A DNA stretch of 9,226 bases, taken from JBOHHR01 sp050740975 (GTDB lineage: Bacteria; Pseudomonadota; Gammaproteobacteria; JBOHHR01). Made by a program: the position numbers and the translations under genes. Below are positions 1 to 6,974 of the stretch, piece after piece. Positions within the stretch are counted from its first letter, which is position 1. Every line of letters begins with the position of its first letter. The stretch lies in NCBI GenBank assembly GCA_050740975.1, contig JBOIEE010000034.1:1-9226 (forward strand), given 5' to 3'. The notes beneath the pieces are model-generated. The model was not told where the DNA came from. It made no database searches and was given only the letters and a program-made list of their open reading frames with translations.

Positions 1-3
1 TTG

Positions 4-30
4 ATCGTAGAATATTTGTTACGCTACGAT
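4..30. repeat. Short inverted repeat at the left edge
   Basis: ATCGTAG (4-10) is the exact reverse complement of CTACGAT (24-30), with 13 bases between the arms. It could form a weak 7-bp hairpin or be a protein-binding site. There is no T-tract, so I do not call it a terminator. The first 258 bases hold no convincing gene. A 68-codon open frame at 36-242 has no ribosome binding site and no recognisable protein features. Confidence 0.25.
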
Positions 31-73
31 TAATCGTGATACAGCATGATTTAGCGTCGTTCCTCATTCTCTG

Positions 74-91
74 TGCACCCAAAATGCACCC
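74..91. repeat. Tandem TGCACCC direct repeat, 11-bp period
   Basis: Two perfect copies of TGCACCC (74-80 and 85-91) are separated by AAAA, giving an 11-bp period, close to one DNA helical turn. On the minus strand this reads GGGTGCA-TTTT-GGGTGCA. Short tandem G-rich repeats of this kind are, from memory, frequent just upstream of integrase genes of genomic islands. That would make this a possible island-boundary regulatory site. No integrase is visible in the window, so the link is inference. Confidence 0.35.
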
Positions 92-258
92 TGGCTACGT
101 CAGTGAACATTCCATTCAGCGCAACGGTTTTGCGGAGCGTTGGCACGAGCGACGCTATGGAGCGGGCCTCATTCTCCTATCTGAGGCTGCAAACGCTTAC
201 CGTAACGATGCAAAAACAGGATATCGCTCGCCCGAAAACTAGCCCAGGATAAGGCTCC

Positions 259-543
259 CTACGCCTGCCCCGCATCCGAGAGTGCCCTTTCGATGATGGT
301 CTCGCTTACGCCCTGCTGTTTTAGGCGCTCGATAAACCCTGCCATAAGGTGGTCCTCGAAACGCTCGGCATCGATGCGCAGCCCCTGGCCGATATAGGCG
401 CGCATCAGCGGTTGGTACCCGGAGAACCCACGCAGGGGCGCGATGCGTTTGAGCTCCTCGATGACATCCTCAGGTATGCGTAGGGTAACGCTGGTCATGG
501 GGCGGTCCTTTCGGAGCCGCTTCTTGAGTTGTTCAATCTTCAT
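259..543 (-). CDS. brnA: BrnA-type ribbon-helix-helix antitoxin
   Basis: This is the antitoxin partner of the BrnT-like toxin encoded immediately upstream. Such antitoxins bind the toxin and repress the operon through a ribbon-helix-helix DNA-binding domain. From the ATG at 543 the protein has 94 residues. A basic N-terminal stretch (MKIEQLKKRLRKDRP) is followed by the ribbon strand TSVTLRIPEDVIEEL (about 17-31) and helices containing GFSGYQPLMRAYIGQGL (about 39-55), the part expected to form the dimer and operator-binding surface. The ATG overlaps the toxin stop by 11 bp, typical of translational coupling. A second in-frame ATG at 498 has a better ribosome binding site (AAAGGA, 7 bases upstream), so a shorter 79-residue form starting MTSVTL is possible. 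An upstream start at 609 would sit inside the toxin gene and is unlikely. The family call is good; the exact subfamily name (BrnA versus CopG-like) is less certain. Confidence 0.8.
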   Translation of the reverse strand: MKIEQLKKRLRKDRPMTSVTLRIPEDVIEELKRIAPLRGFSGYQPLMRAYIGQGLRIDAERFEDHLMAGFIERLKQQGVSETIIERALSDAGQA

Positions 544-829
544 AGGCTTTGCGCTCGGCGCCACTCGCGGGACGGGCTGAGATGATGCGAATGCGCGTCT
601 CGGCCTCAAAGGCGACGTGGGCGACGTATAAGAGGTTCAGATCGAAGTCCACCCCGATGAGGGCCTCGCGGGCCTCGTCGTTTGGGCTGGCATCCACAAG
701 CTTCGCGAACGGATCGAAAAACACCTCGGCCGCTCGCTCGAAGGACACACCATGCTTGCTGCGGTTGAACCTAGCTTTTTCATCGTCCCAAACGAACACG
801 ATTCCGTGCAGCTCAAAGCGCGTGTCCAT
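533..829 (-). CDS. brnT: BrnT-family type II toxin (ribonuclease)
   Basis: This is the toxin of a type II toxin-antitoxin pair. BrnT proteins have a RelE-like fold and inhibit growth by cleaving RNA. The 98-residue product has the family's landmarks: FVWDDEKARFNRSKHGVSF at about 12-30 (with W14, D15 and K25-H26-G27), AAEVFFDP at 33-40, a central Asp/Glu-rich DASPNDEAREALIG, and the C-terminal RIRIISARPASGAERKAYE at about 79-97. The start at 829 places the family's N-terminus correctly. An open frame extending to 955 would add 42 residues unlike the family and would read through the promoter. The start has no clear Shine-Dalgarno sequence and lies only a few bases after a plausible -10 box, so the message may be nearly leaderless. 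The gene is first in a brnT-brnA operon and looks intact. Confidence 0.88.
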   Translation of the reverse strand: MDTRFELHGIVFVWDDEKARFNRSKHGVSFERAAEVFFDPFAKLVDASPNDEAREALIGVDFDLNLLYVAHVAFEAETRIRIISARPASGAERKAYED

Positions 830-836
830 AATGGGT

Positions 837-865
837 AGGATACTAGTGCATATGTACATTGTAAA
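837..865 (-). promoter_or_regulatory. Putative brnTA promoter
   Basis: On the minus strand, TTTACA (860-865) and TATCCT (837-842) are separated by exactly 17 bases and resemble sigma-70 -35 and -10 boxes (5/6 and 4/6 matches). The -10 box lies just 7 bases upstream of the brnT ATG, which would give a very short leader or none. The -35 box falls inside the repeat described at 852-873, which fits autorepression. Confidence 0.5.
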
Positions 866-873
866 TACATTGT
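852..873. promoter_or_regulatory. Putative brnTA operator: palindrome plus 11-bp direct repeat
   Basis: Perfect direct repeats TACATTGT occur at 855-862 and 866-873, 11 bases apart. They overlap two adjacent palindromes, ATGTACAT (852-859) and TGTA-AA-TACA (860-869). Ribbon-helix-helix repressors commonly bind short repeated sites spaced about one helical turn apart. The block covers the putative -35 box, where antitoxin or toxin-antitoxin complex could block transcription. Binding is inferred from position and symmetry only. Confidence 0.5.
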
Positions 874-879
874 TTCCGG

Positions 880-1219
880 CGTAAGAAGCAAGGGACCCCC
901 ATCGTCCCGGGGAGACACAATCTGTTTGCTGAACTTGCTGAAGGCTTTGACGCATTAGCCGCCGAACCTGCGGGGAAAATTCTCAGGCGACATATCGTCG
1001 ATACGAAGCCCATGCCATCCATTACACCCGAAGAATTCGTTGGGTTACGCCTGAAACTCAATCTTTCGCGCGCTGTAGTTGCTCGTTATCTGCGCATTAG
1101 CAAGCGAACGCTAGAAAATTTGGGGACGAGGCCGCGCCCGCCCGAACGCTCAAGCGGCACTGCTCATCCGCCTGGTCGAGAACTATCCTGACACAGTAGA
1201 GAGACTTGCAACCATCTAA
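880..1219 (+). pseudogene. Broken HigA/NadS-type helix-turn-helix antitoxin
   Basis: A reading frame without any ATG, GTG or TTG near its beginning encodes KKQGTPIVPGRHNLFAELAE, then GFDALAAEPAGKILRRHIVD, then the helix-turn-helix stretch GLRLKLNLSRAVVARYLRIS and KRTLEN. At 1117-1121 (AATTTGG) the frame shifts by one base. Removing one T restores the family's conserved ending: NWGRGRARPNAQAALLIRLV, then ENYPDTVERLATI and a stop at 1217-1219. This pattern (LSRAVxARYLR, RTLENW, GRARPNAQAALLI) is characteristic of antitoxins paired with RelE/HigB-type toxins. No toxin gene is visible on either side. With both start and frame lost, the gene is almost certainly inactive, unless the extra T is an assembly error. 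It lies divergent from brnT and begins just past the brnTA promoter, so its own promoter and toxin may have been lost when brnTA came in. Confidence 0.75.
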
Positions 1220-1425
1220 CGTGACGCCGGGTCGTTGGGCCATCCGCAATGCCCCCTTGCGGCCAGAAGCAGTCATCGAAACTCGATCGAAGAAACGGAC
1301 ATTGCGCACACACGTGTGCGGAATCTTCCAGGTCTCGCTGCCTGCGGATTGCCAGCGCATCCCAAATCTCGTAGTTTTATCTCGGTAGAAGATCACTATC
1401 GTCTGAAATCACTGCTTCAATAGGG
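1220..1425. other. Intergenic stretch upstream of the nuclease-STAND gene
   Basis: I see no convincing gene here. Short open frames on both strands lack ribosome binding sites and family features. A 10-bp palindrome, CACACGTGTG, lies at 1309-1318. The promoter of the large gene that follows should be here or further left, but I find only weak -35/-10 candidates (for example TTGCCA-17-TAGTTT ending near 1377). Confidence 0.4.
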
Positions 1426-4400
1426 ATGGGGCACCAGAGCACCATGGCGCGAAAGATGGGAAACAAAATGGAGGAGAAAGCTCAGTCATCTGAGCTTGCC
1501 GGGGGTACTGGCTTTACGTTTGAAGATACCGTTGGGGCATTCTATCTCACGGCATTGCTCGGGGAAGGCTATGCCCCCGGAGTTGAGAACCGCACAGTTT
1601 GTCTGGTTACGCTCCAGCAGCGCAACTTCGGCGAACCACTCGATGACGTTATCGTCGACTTCCGCGACACGGCTGCTGAAGAAGCGCGCCTCAGCCTCCA
1701 GGTCAAGAGCGGGCTTACAGTCAGCGCCGCAAAGAGCAACACAGACTTTCGTGAGGTCATCCGGGATTGCTGGCTGACTTATCAGAAGCCTGAATTTCGC
1801 AAAGGGATCGACCGGTACGGCGCTGCCGTTGGCGACATCGCGAAAAATAAAGCACGCGCTCTGAAGTCACTGTGCGAATTGGCGCGCGATAGCGTGACAA
1901 CCAGTCACTTTGACGCGCGGTTTGCGAAAGGTGGAAATACCAGCGCGGCCTTGAAGGCCGTTAAGACAGACATTCTTGCGCTGCTGACGGTAGCGAAGGG
2001 GCATAAGCCTTCCGAGCAAGAAGTACATGAGTTCCTTGCCCACTTCGTGTTGGTTGAATTCGATTTCTTGCATGTTGGCGCCTCTCACACAGCAGTGGCC
2101 ATGACCTGCCTACGCGATTGTCTTGTCGCAAATGAAGCGAGGCACGCGCCACTTCTCTGGATGACGCTCTGTCGGATGGTGCGCGAATCTGCCGGTAAAT
2201 CCGGTGAGTACGACCGTCCCCGGCTGGTGCGCGAAATCTCTCCCGTCATTCGCCTTCGAGCCGCGCTTTCTCTGCGTGGTGATTTGGAAAAGCTGACGGC
2301 GCTGGCCCGAAACTGGATCGCGGATATTCAGAATGACGTCGGCGGTACACGTCTGGATCGCGCGGCCTTGGCTGCGACGCTCGAGAAGTCCATAGCAGAG
2401 TCTCGCTTCGTCCAGATCAGAGGCCTGCCCGGAAGCGGAAAATCCGTTCTGCTGCGTCAAAGGGTCGATACTGACCTGACGCGCGGACCTGTGATGTTCT
2501 TGAAGTCCGATAGGCTGGAAGGAAGAAGCTGGGCCAGCTTTGCAACCGCAAACGGTCTTTCGGGCGCACCGCTGACAAGCCTGCTTGCGGAGATCGCGGC
2601 GACAGGGTCCGACACGCTCTATATTGATGGCATTGATCGGGTTGAAAACGAGCATAAATCCATTGTGCTTGATGTATTTCGTGTCATTCTCGGCTCGCCG
2701 CTTCTCAACAACTGGAAAATCGTCGTCTCGCTGCGTGACACCGGCATTGAACCCCTTCGCAACTGGTTGGGGGAGGTCCTGCATTCACTGGGTATCGCCA
2801 CGGTCGAAGTCGATACGCTCAATGATGATGAGGCAGAAGTGCTGGCCAAATCAAAGCCTGCACTTCGAGCACTTCTCTTCGGCCCCATGCAGGTGCGCGA
2901 GATTGTGCGGCGTCCGTTCTTTGCGAAGGTTCTCAACCAAGGTTATGCAACTGAAAGCGGAGGACCGCCCTTCGAGCCGCAGTCAGAAGTGGACCTGATC
3001 GAGAATTGGTGGGCACGCGGCGGCTACAACGCAGCCGGGCAAGAGGCCACCGAGCGACAGCGTGCCATCATCGACATCGGCGCAGTCCGAGCCCGACAGC
3101 TCAGTCAGCCCGTACCGCTTCGTCGCCTCCGGCCTACATCGGTTGCTCAAATCGATAAGTTGGTGGGTGACGGGATTCTTCAGCATGTGAGGGACGGACA
3201 CACGGTTCGCTTCTCGCATGACATCTTCTTTGAATGGTCGTTCTTTCAGGTTCTCTCGGAGCGTGATGACCAATGGCTGGAAGAGATTCGCCAATGCGGT
3301 GAGCCTCCGGCAGTCGCGCGAGTCGTCGAACTTTTGTCCCAGTGGGAATATAAAAAGGGCGAAAGCTGGGCCACCACTCTGCATCGCATTGCTGCTACAA
3401 AAATGCGTTCGCAGTGGATACGGGCGTGGCTTCTTGGTCCCATGGGAGCCGCCACCTTTGAAAGGAACGAAGCGGAATTCGTCAATGTCGCCATGGCAAA
3501 CGAATATGCCTTCCTGAAGAAGGCGCTTGTTTGGTTTCAGGCGGAGAAGACCACGCCCGATGCCCGTATCCTCGCGAGCGATCTGCCAAAGGATCAGCGC
3601 ATACGCGCTGCCGACATTCTGGGATGGCCGTCCGATTTTGCCGCCTGGCGCAGGTTCATCGAGTTTTTGCTTGGGCGGGTGGACGCCATTCCTGTCACCC
3701 TCTATCCGCACATCGTGTCGGTGTTTGAGGTGTGGCAGAACGCGCTCGCAGGCATAACGAATCCGGTCTCGTCTGCGTTGCTCGTGCGATGTGCCGATTG
3801 GCTGCGTGAAGTTGACATGCTCGATGAGAGAAGGGCGTTTACTGAAGGATCACGCTGGAATCAGGCCGATGACCTGGGCGAGTTCAGGCAGTCGCTATGC
3901 AGGCTTATCCTGCGCTCTGCCAGCTCCATGCCCGCACTGACGGAAGAATATCTCAAGCGCGTCATTGCATCGGAGCGGCTGCGCGATGAGAAATTCAAGG
4001 AGATCATCGACTTCTCCCCGACGCTTGCCGGCACTCATCCTCAATTCTTGGTTGACCTCACTCTCAAGCATCTTAGGGAAGAGCTACCTGATGATCGAGT
4101 ATCGCGAGAACGAAAGGAGATGCGGCAGGAGGCGGAAATGCGTAAGAGAGCGCTTGCTAAGCCGGAAGCGGAGCGAACCCGGCACGATAGCCTGATTATC
4201 AGTGACGTCTTCTCGGTCATAGGTTCGCATCAGTTTTCGTATCACGACTGGAAGGCGCTCGCGATAGACCGCGGCTCACAGAACTTCTGGCCGCCCTCAC
4301 CGCTTCGCGAACCATTTCACTCGCTGCTCAAGACATCGCCAGAGCATGCGATCTGGCTAATCACTGCTCTTTGCAATCACGCAGTGACCGCGTGGCGTCA

Positions 4401-4998
4401 GTTGCCCCGGCTCGATTATGAAAGACAAGGCACGCCCATCCCTCTCGACATTCAGTTTCCCTGGGGCGTGCAGCAGTTCTGGGGCGGCGATAGGGAATAC
4501 CTCTGGCATCACGGGATGTGGGCGCCGAACGCTCTTGCATGCGGCTTTATGGCGCTTGAGGAATGGTGTTTTGCGGAGCTTGAGCGCGGACGACCGGTGG
4601 ACGAGTTGATTCGTCAAGTTGTCGAAGGCAATCAAAGCGTCGCGATTCTGGGCATACCCGCAATGCTGGCCTTGCACACCGAACGGGTGTCTGAAACGGT
4701 CTTTTCTCTAGTAAACGCCCAACGGCTGTGGTTCGCTGACCTCAATCGCATGGTGCAGGACCGGTCTAACGCGACTGCGGCCCTCATGGGCTTCACCAAA
4801 CCCGTCCGCACATTGATGCCCTCAAGGCGGCCAGTGCTAGGCCGGTACGGCAACAACAGCTCCGCTGGCTTGTGCCTCTTTACGTTTTTAATAAGGAGTT
4901 TGGTGAACGCACGACGGCAGCCATTCTTGCCTTCAAGGAAAATCTTCCCTACCAGCTCGAAGAGCACCGAAATATTCAGGCTGTCCAGGACGATTTAA
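1426..4998 (+). CDS. DUF4297/Cap4-like nuclease fused to STAND NTPase (Avs-like), N-terminal part
   Basis: This is the effector and sensor-core part of a putative anti-phage STAND protein. Residues about 26-260 resemble DUF4297/Cap4-type dsDNA endonucleases: GFTFEDTVGAFYLTALL (29-45), the acidic pair in LDDVIVD (72-78) and LQVKSG (91-96), which supplies the QxK form of the PD-(D/E)XK site. Next comes a P-loop NTPase with Walker A GLPGSGKS (333-340), Walker B TLYIDGID (397-404) and a strand ending in Arg, VVSLRDTG (433-440). A winged-helix-like segment ending RFSHDIFFEWSFFQVL follows, typical of STAND proteins, and then a long helical region rich in Trp and Leu. In-frame ATGs at 1426, 1444, 1456 and 1468 are all possible starts. 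None has a strong ribosome binding site, and the conserved domain begins after all of them. From about residue 1127 (base 4804) the frame leaves the conserved protein. The last 64 residues are out-of-frame sequence ending at TAA 4996-4998. The nuclease-STAND architecture is clear; assignment to one Avs type is not. Confidence 0.82.
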   Translation: MGHQSTMARKMGNKMEEKAQSSELAGGTGFTFEDTVGAFYLTALLGEGYAPGVENRTVCLVTLQQRNFGEPLDDVIVDFRDTAAEEARLSLQVKSGLTVSAAKSNTDFREVIRDCWLTYQKPEFRKGIDRYGAAVGDIAKNKARALKSLCELARDSVTTSHFDARFAKGGNTSAALKAVKTDILALLTVAKGHKPSEQEVHEFLAHFVLVEFDFLHVGASHTAVAMTCLRDCLVANEARHAPLLWMTLCRMVRESAGKSGEYDRPRLVREISPVIRLRAALSLRGDLEKLTALARNWIADIQNDVGGTRLDRAALAATLEKSIAESRFVQIRGLPGSGKSVLLRQRVDTDLTRGPVMFLKSDRLEGRSWASFATANGLSGAPLTSLLAEIAATGSDTLYIDGIDRVENEHKSIVLDVFRVILGSPLLNNWKIVVSLRDTGIEPLRNWLGEVLHSLGIATVEVDTLNDDEAEVLAKSKPALRALLFGPMQVREIVRRPFFAKVLNQGYATESGGPPFEPQSEVDLIENWWARGGYNAAGQEATERQRAIIDIGAVRARQLSQPVPLRRLRPTSVAQIDKLVGDGILQHVRDGHTVRFSHDIFFEWSFFQVLSERDDQWLEEIRQCGEPPAVARVVELLSQWEYKKGESWATTLHRIAATKMRSQWIRAWLLGPMGAATFERNEAEFVNVAMANEYAFLKKALVWFQAEKTTPDARILASDLPKDQRIRAADILGWPSDFAAWRRFIEFLLGRVDAIPVTLYPHIVSVFEVWQNALAGITNPVSSALLVRCADWLREVDMLDERRAFTEGSRWNQADDLGEFRQSLCRLILRSASSMPALTEEYLKRVIASERLRDEKFKEIIDFSPTLAGTHPQFLVDLTLKHLREELPDDRVSRERKEMRQEAEMRKRALAKPEAERTRHDSLIISDVFSVIGSHQFSYHDWKALAIDRGSQNFWPPSPLREPFHSLLKTSPEHAIWLITALCNHAVTAWRQLPRLDYERQGTPIPLDIQFPWGVQQFWGGDREYLWHHGMWAPNALACGFMALEEWCFAELERGRPVDELIRQVVEGNQSVAILGIPAMLALHTERVSETVFSLVNAQRLWFADLNRMVQDRSNATAALMGFTKPVRTLMPSRRPVLGRYGNNSSAGLCLFTFLIRSLVNARRQPFLPSRKIFPTSSKSTEIFRLSRTI

Positions 4999-6833
4999 TG
5001 AGCAAGGCGCTTGAGTATGCCGAGCTTGCAATGAAAGAGAATTACACGGCTAGGAAATCGGCGGACAACGAGGGGCTGATCGAGGTGGTGCATGTAAGCC
5101 CGTCTGCCTCGAAGCCGGAGAACGTCGAGAAAGTGGAGCGAGCGACTCTCTCTTTGCAAGAGGGAAACCTGTGGGCCTGGGCGTCAAAGGCATTTGAGAG
5201 CGGAAAGGTCGAAGACCCGTCAAAGATACCCATCGCCATGGAACTGGCTAAGAAACTCGACGGCAACGCTCTCTTCGAACCGGGCGATCATGACGAGAAC
5301 ATGGGGATGCGCAGGGGAGCGGTAGCGGCCGCCGCTGCCGTGGTGCTTCAATTCCGTGAAAGTCGAACCGCCGATGAACTTGCATGGGCGCGCGACATAC
5401 TCGCTCGCGCGGTCGAGACTCCTGAGTCACGCGATGCGTTCTGGTCGTCGCAATCGGTGATCCCGTGGCATCAGGCGATATTTGTTTCGCGCGGGCTTGC
5501 TGCCGATTTGCGCAACGATACCGGTGATTCAGAAACGCCTATAGTACTTTTAGCGCTCGTTTCGCATCCGCTCGAGGTGGTTTCGCTTGCAGCGTTAGAG
5601 CAAATTGCAGACCTCTGGGACAGAGATCCCAAACTGGTATGGGCCGCACTACAACTCGCCTTTAACCTCTGTCGTATCGAACTGCGGACGCCAAGGCAGC
5701 CCCGGGAAACAGGCGAGCCGACCCATCCACCGGAATGGACGCGCGACGCTTTGAGTGCTGCTGCTGGGTACTACAAAGAGAGAACTGGCTGGCCCGACCT
5801 GCCGCTTCCTCCGCCTGCTTGGATTAAAGTCGACAAGCCGGCAGAGCCAGAACGAGACCCCGACCTCCAATTTGATGAAGATGACGTTGAGAACGCCCGT
5901 GAGTCCTGGACCGAACCAACGACGCGCTGGTATTCGCAGTTCGCTGCGAAGGTCCTGCAACGTGTTCCTTACGAGAAAATTCTTGCAAGCGATGCCAAGG
6001 GTCAGCTCCTCGCGTTCATTGCGGGTGCTTTGGAATGGACCAACGCGAGAAACGCACCACCTTGGTTGAAGAAGGGGCGGCGGGATCGCGAATCCTCCCA
6101 GCTCTACGAGTGGACCCACGAACTTGGCGGAACGCTCGGCTGTATTTCGGGCATGTTGCCCCTTGCGGAGGTGAGAGCGCGGTTTTTGGAACCAATTTTC
6201 GATCTTGAAGGCGACACGTGCTGGGCGCTCCTGTCGCCATTCGTGTCTAGCTATATTTGCCGGTATGTCTACGATGCTCAGGCGTTTCCCGAGGACGCTG
6301 TTGAGGTTATCGGCCTGTGTCTTGAACGTCTACTCAAATCCCCGTCTTTCAAGCGCAGTTCATATTATGCTGAGGAGTTCCACGGCTTTGATGAGCCAAA
6401 ACTTGTTCAGACTCTCATGTTTGTTTCGATAGAGCACGCAGGAGGGGCCGCACGATACGTTAACGGCGACTGGTCGGAAATCCTTCCGCTCGTAGACAGA
6501 TTCGTTCGGAGAGGCGGGTGGGCCGCCGCGGTAATGGACCACTTCCTGATGTTGTGCGAACGCGCGAAGAGCGCATACTCAGCGGAGATGTTTGCGGATC
6601 AGATTTTTTCGGTGATCGCGGATAGCTCCGAGCCGCTTAAAGGCTGGAATGGCACGCTTATTCTCGCGCGCATAGCTGGTCTCGTCCAATTCTTTGCCGA
6701 CCGCAACGCGCCGATGTCGCCGACTTTAGGACAAAGCTTGCTCCGAGTTCTGGATTTGCTCGTGGATATGGGAGACCGCAGAAGCGCGGCACTTCAACTC
6801 AGCGAGAGTTTCCGCGAAATAAAAATCGCCTAG
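4998..6833 (+). CDS. C-terminal helical (sensor) part of the nuclease-STAND protein, split off by a frameshift
   Basis: This frame continues the large protein after the frame break. Sequence that reads as natural protein already begins near 4806 (PHIDALKAASARPVRQQQLR, then WLVPLYVF), with no start codon or ribosome binding site there. This shows it was once one chain of about 1801 residues with the upstream frame. The only credible independent start is the ATG at 4998. It overlaps the upstream TAA (TAATG) and is preceded by AGGA at 7 bases, so coupled reinitiation could make a 611-residue product. The frame is also open upstream from 4770, with a GTG at 4872 that lacks a ribosome binding site. 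The protein is almost wholly predicted helical, with no catalytic motif. A Pro- and acid-rich linker (LPLPPPAWIKVDKPAEPERD then DPDLQFDEDDVE) lies about 325 residues past the GTG. In Avs proteins the C-terminal helical region recognises a phage protein; that role is inferred here. It ends in FREIKIA at 6833. Confidence 0.75.
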   Translation: MSKALEYAELAMKENYTARKSADNEGLIEVVHVSPSASKPENVEKVERATLSLQEGNLWAWASKAFESGKVEDPSKIPIAMELAKKLDGNALFEPGDHDENMGMRRGAVAAAAAVVLQFRESRTADELAWARDILARAVETPESRDAFWSSQSVIPWHQAIFVSRGLAADLRNDTGDSETPIVLLALVSHPLEVVSLAALEQIADLWDRDPKLVWAALQLAFNLCRIELRTPRQPRETGEPTHPPEWTRDALSAAAGYYKERTGWPDLPLPPPAWIKVDKPAEPERDPDLQFDEDDVENARESWTEPTTRWYSQFAAKVLQRVPYEKILASDAKGQLLAFIAGALEWTNARNAPPWLKKGRRDRESSQLYEWTHELGGTLGCISGMLPLAEVRARFLEPIFDLEGDTCWALLSPFVSSYICRYVYDAQAFPEDAVEVIGLCLERLLKSPSFKRSSYYAEEFHGFDEPKLVQTLMFVSIEHAGGAARYVNGDWSEILPLVDRFVRRGGWAAAVMDHFLMLCERAKSAYSAEMFADQIFSVIADSSEPLKGWNGTLILARIAGLVQFFADRNAPMSPTLGQSLLRVLDLLVDMGDRRSAALQLSESFREIKIA

Positions 6834-6870
6834 CCTGTGACTGCACAAGGGTTAGCCAATAAGGACCGTT

Positions 6871-6969
6871 ATGAACGAACAGAAGCCGCGTATCCTTAGC
6901 TCAACGTCCGCATTGGAGATGTCTTTTCCCGTGGTCAAATGTCTGCAATGGGTCGCTAAGCGCCCATGA
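6871..6969 (+). CDS. Small ORF with good ribosome binding site, possible truncated gene start
   Basis: A 32-codon ORF starts at ATG 6871 and is preceded by AAGGA at a 5-base spacing, a better initiation signal than most genes in this window have. Its first residues (MNEQKPRILSSTSALE) look like the N-terminus of a genuine soluble protein. The rest (about from residue 17) is unconvincing and ends at TGA 6967-6969. I do not recognise the protein. It begins 37 bases after the end of the large nuclease-STAND unit, so it could be the remains of a downstream operon gene truncated by rearrangement, or a true small protein. It could also be chance. Confidence 0.3.
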   Translation: MNEQKPRILSSTSALEMSFPVVKCLQWVAKRP

Positions 6970-6974
6970 GCAAA

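Noticed and set aside
36..242. 68-codon open frame on the plus strand
   Set aside because: No ribosome binding site, atypical composition and no recognisable family; most likely chance.
242..258. Terminator after brnA (AGCC...GGCT followed by AGTTTT on the minus strand)
   Set aside because: A 4-bp stem is too weak to support a call.
259..609. Longer form of the antitoxin starting at 609
   Set aside because: It would add 22 residues encoded inside the toxin gene in another frame; the ATG at 543 gives the normal overlap, and 498 has the best ribosome binding site.
1309..1318. CACACGTGTG palindrome as an operator
   Set aside because: Short, single copy and not placed against any recognisable promoter; no supporting evidence.
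1206..1423. Open frames of 60 and 62 codons upstream of the large gene, one with a short RTLRTH match to antitoxin-like sequence
   Set aside because: The match is only a few residues with no surrounding family pattern, and neither frame has a ribosome binding site.
2110..3711. Long minus-strand open frames (224 and 242 codons) inside the nuclease-STAND gene
   Set aside because: They lie antisense to a strongly supported coding frame, have Cys/Arg-rich low-complexity composition and lack initiation signals.
4790..4812. Programmed -1 ribosomal frameshift at the split in the large gene
   Set aside because: The local sequence (ACC AAA CCC GTC) has no slippery heptamer allowing re-pairing in the -1 frame, and I see no obvious downstream stem-loop; a simple one-base loss or an error fits better.
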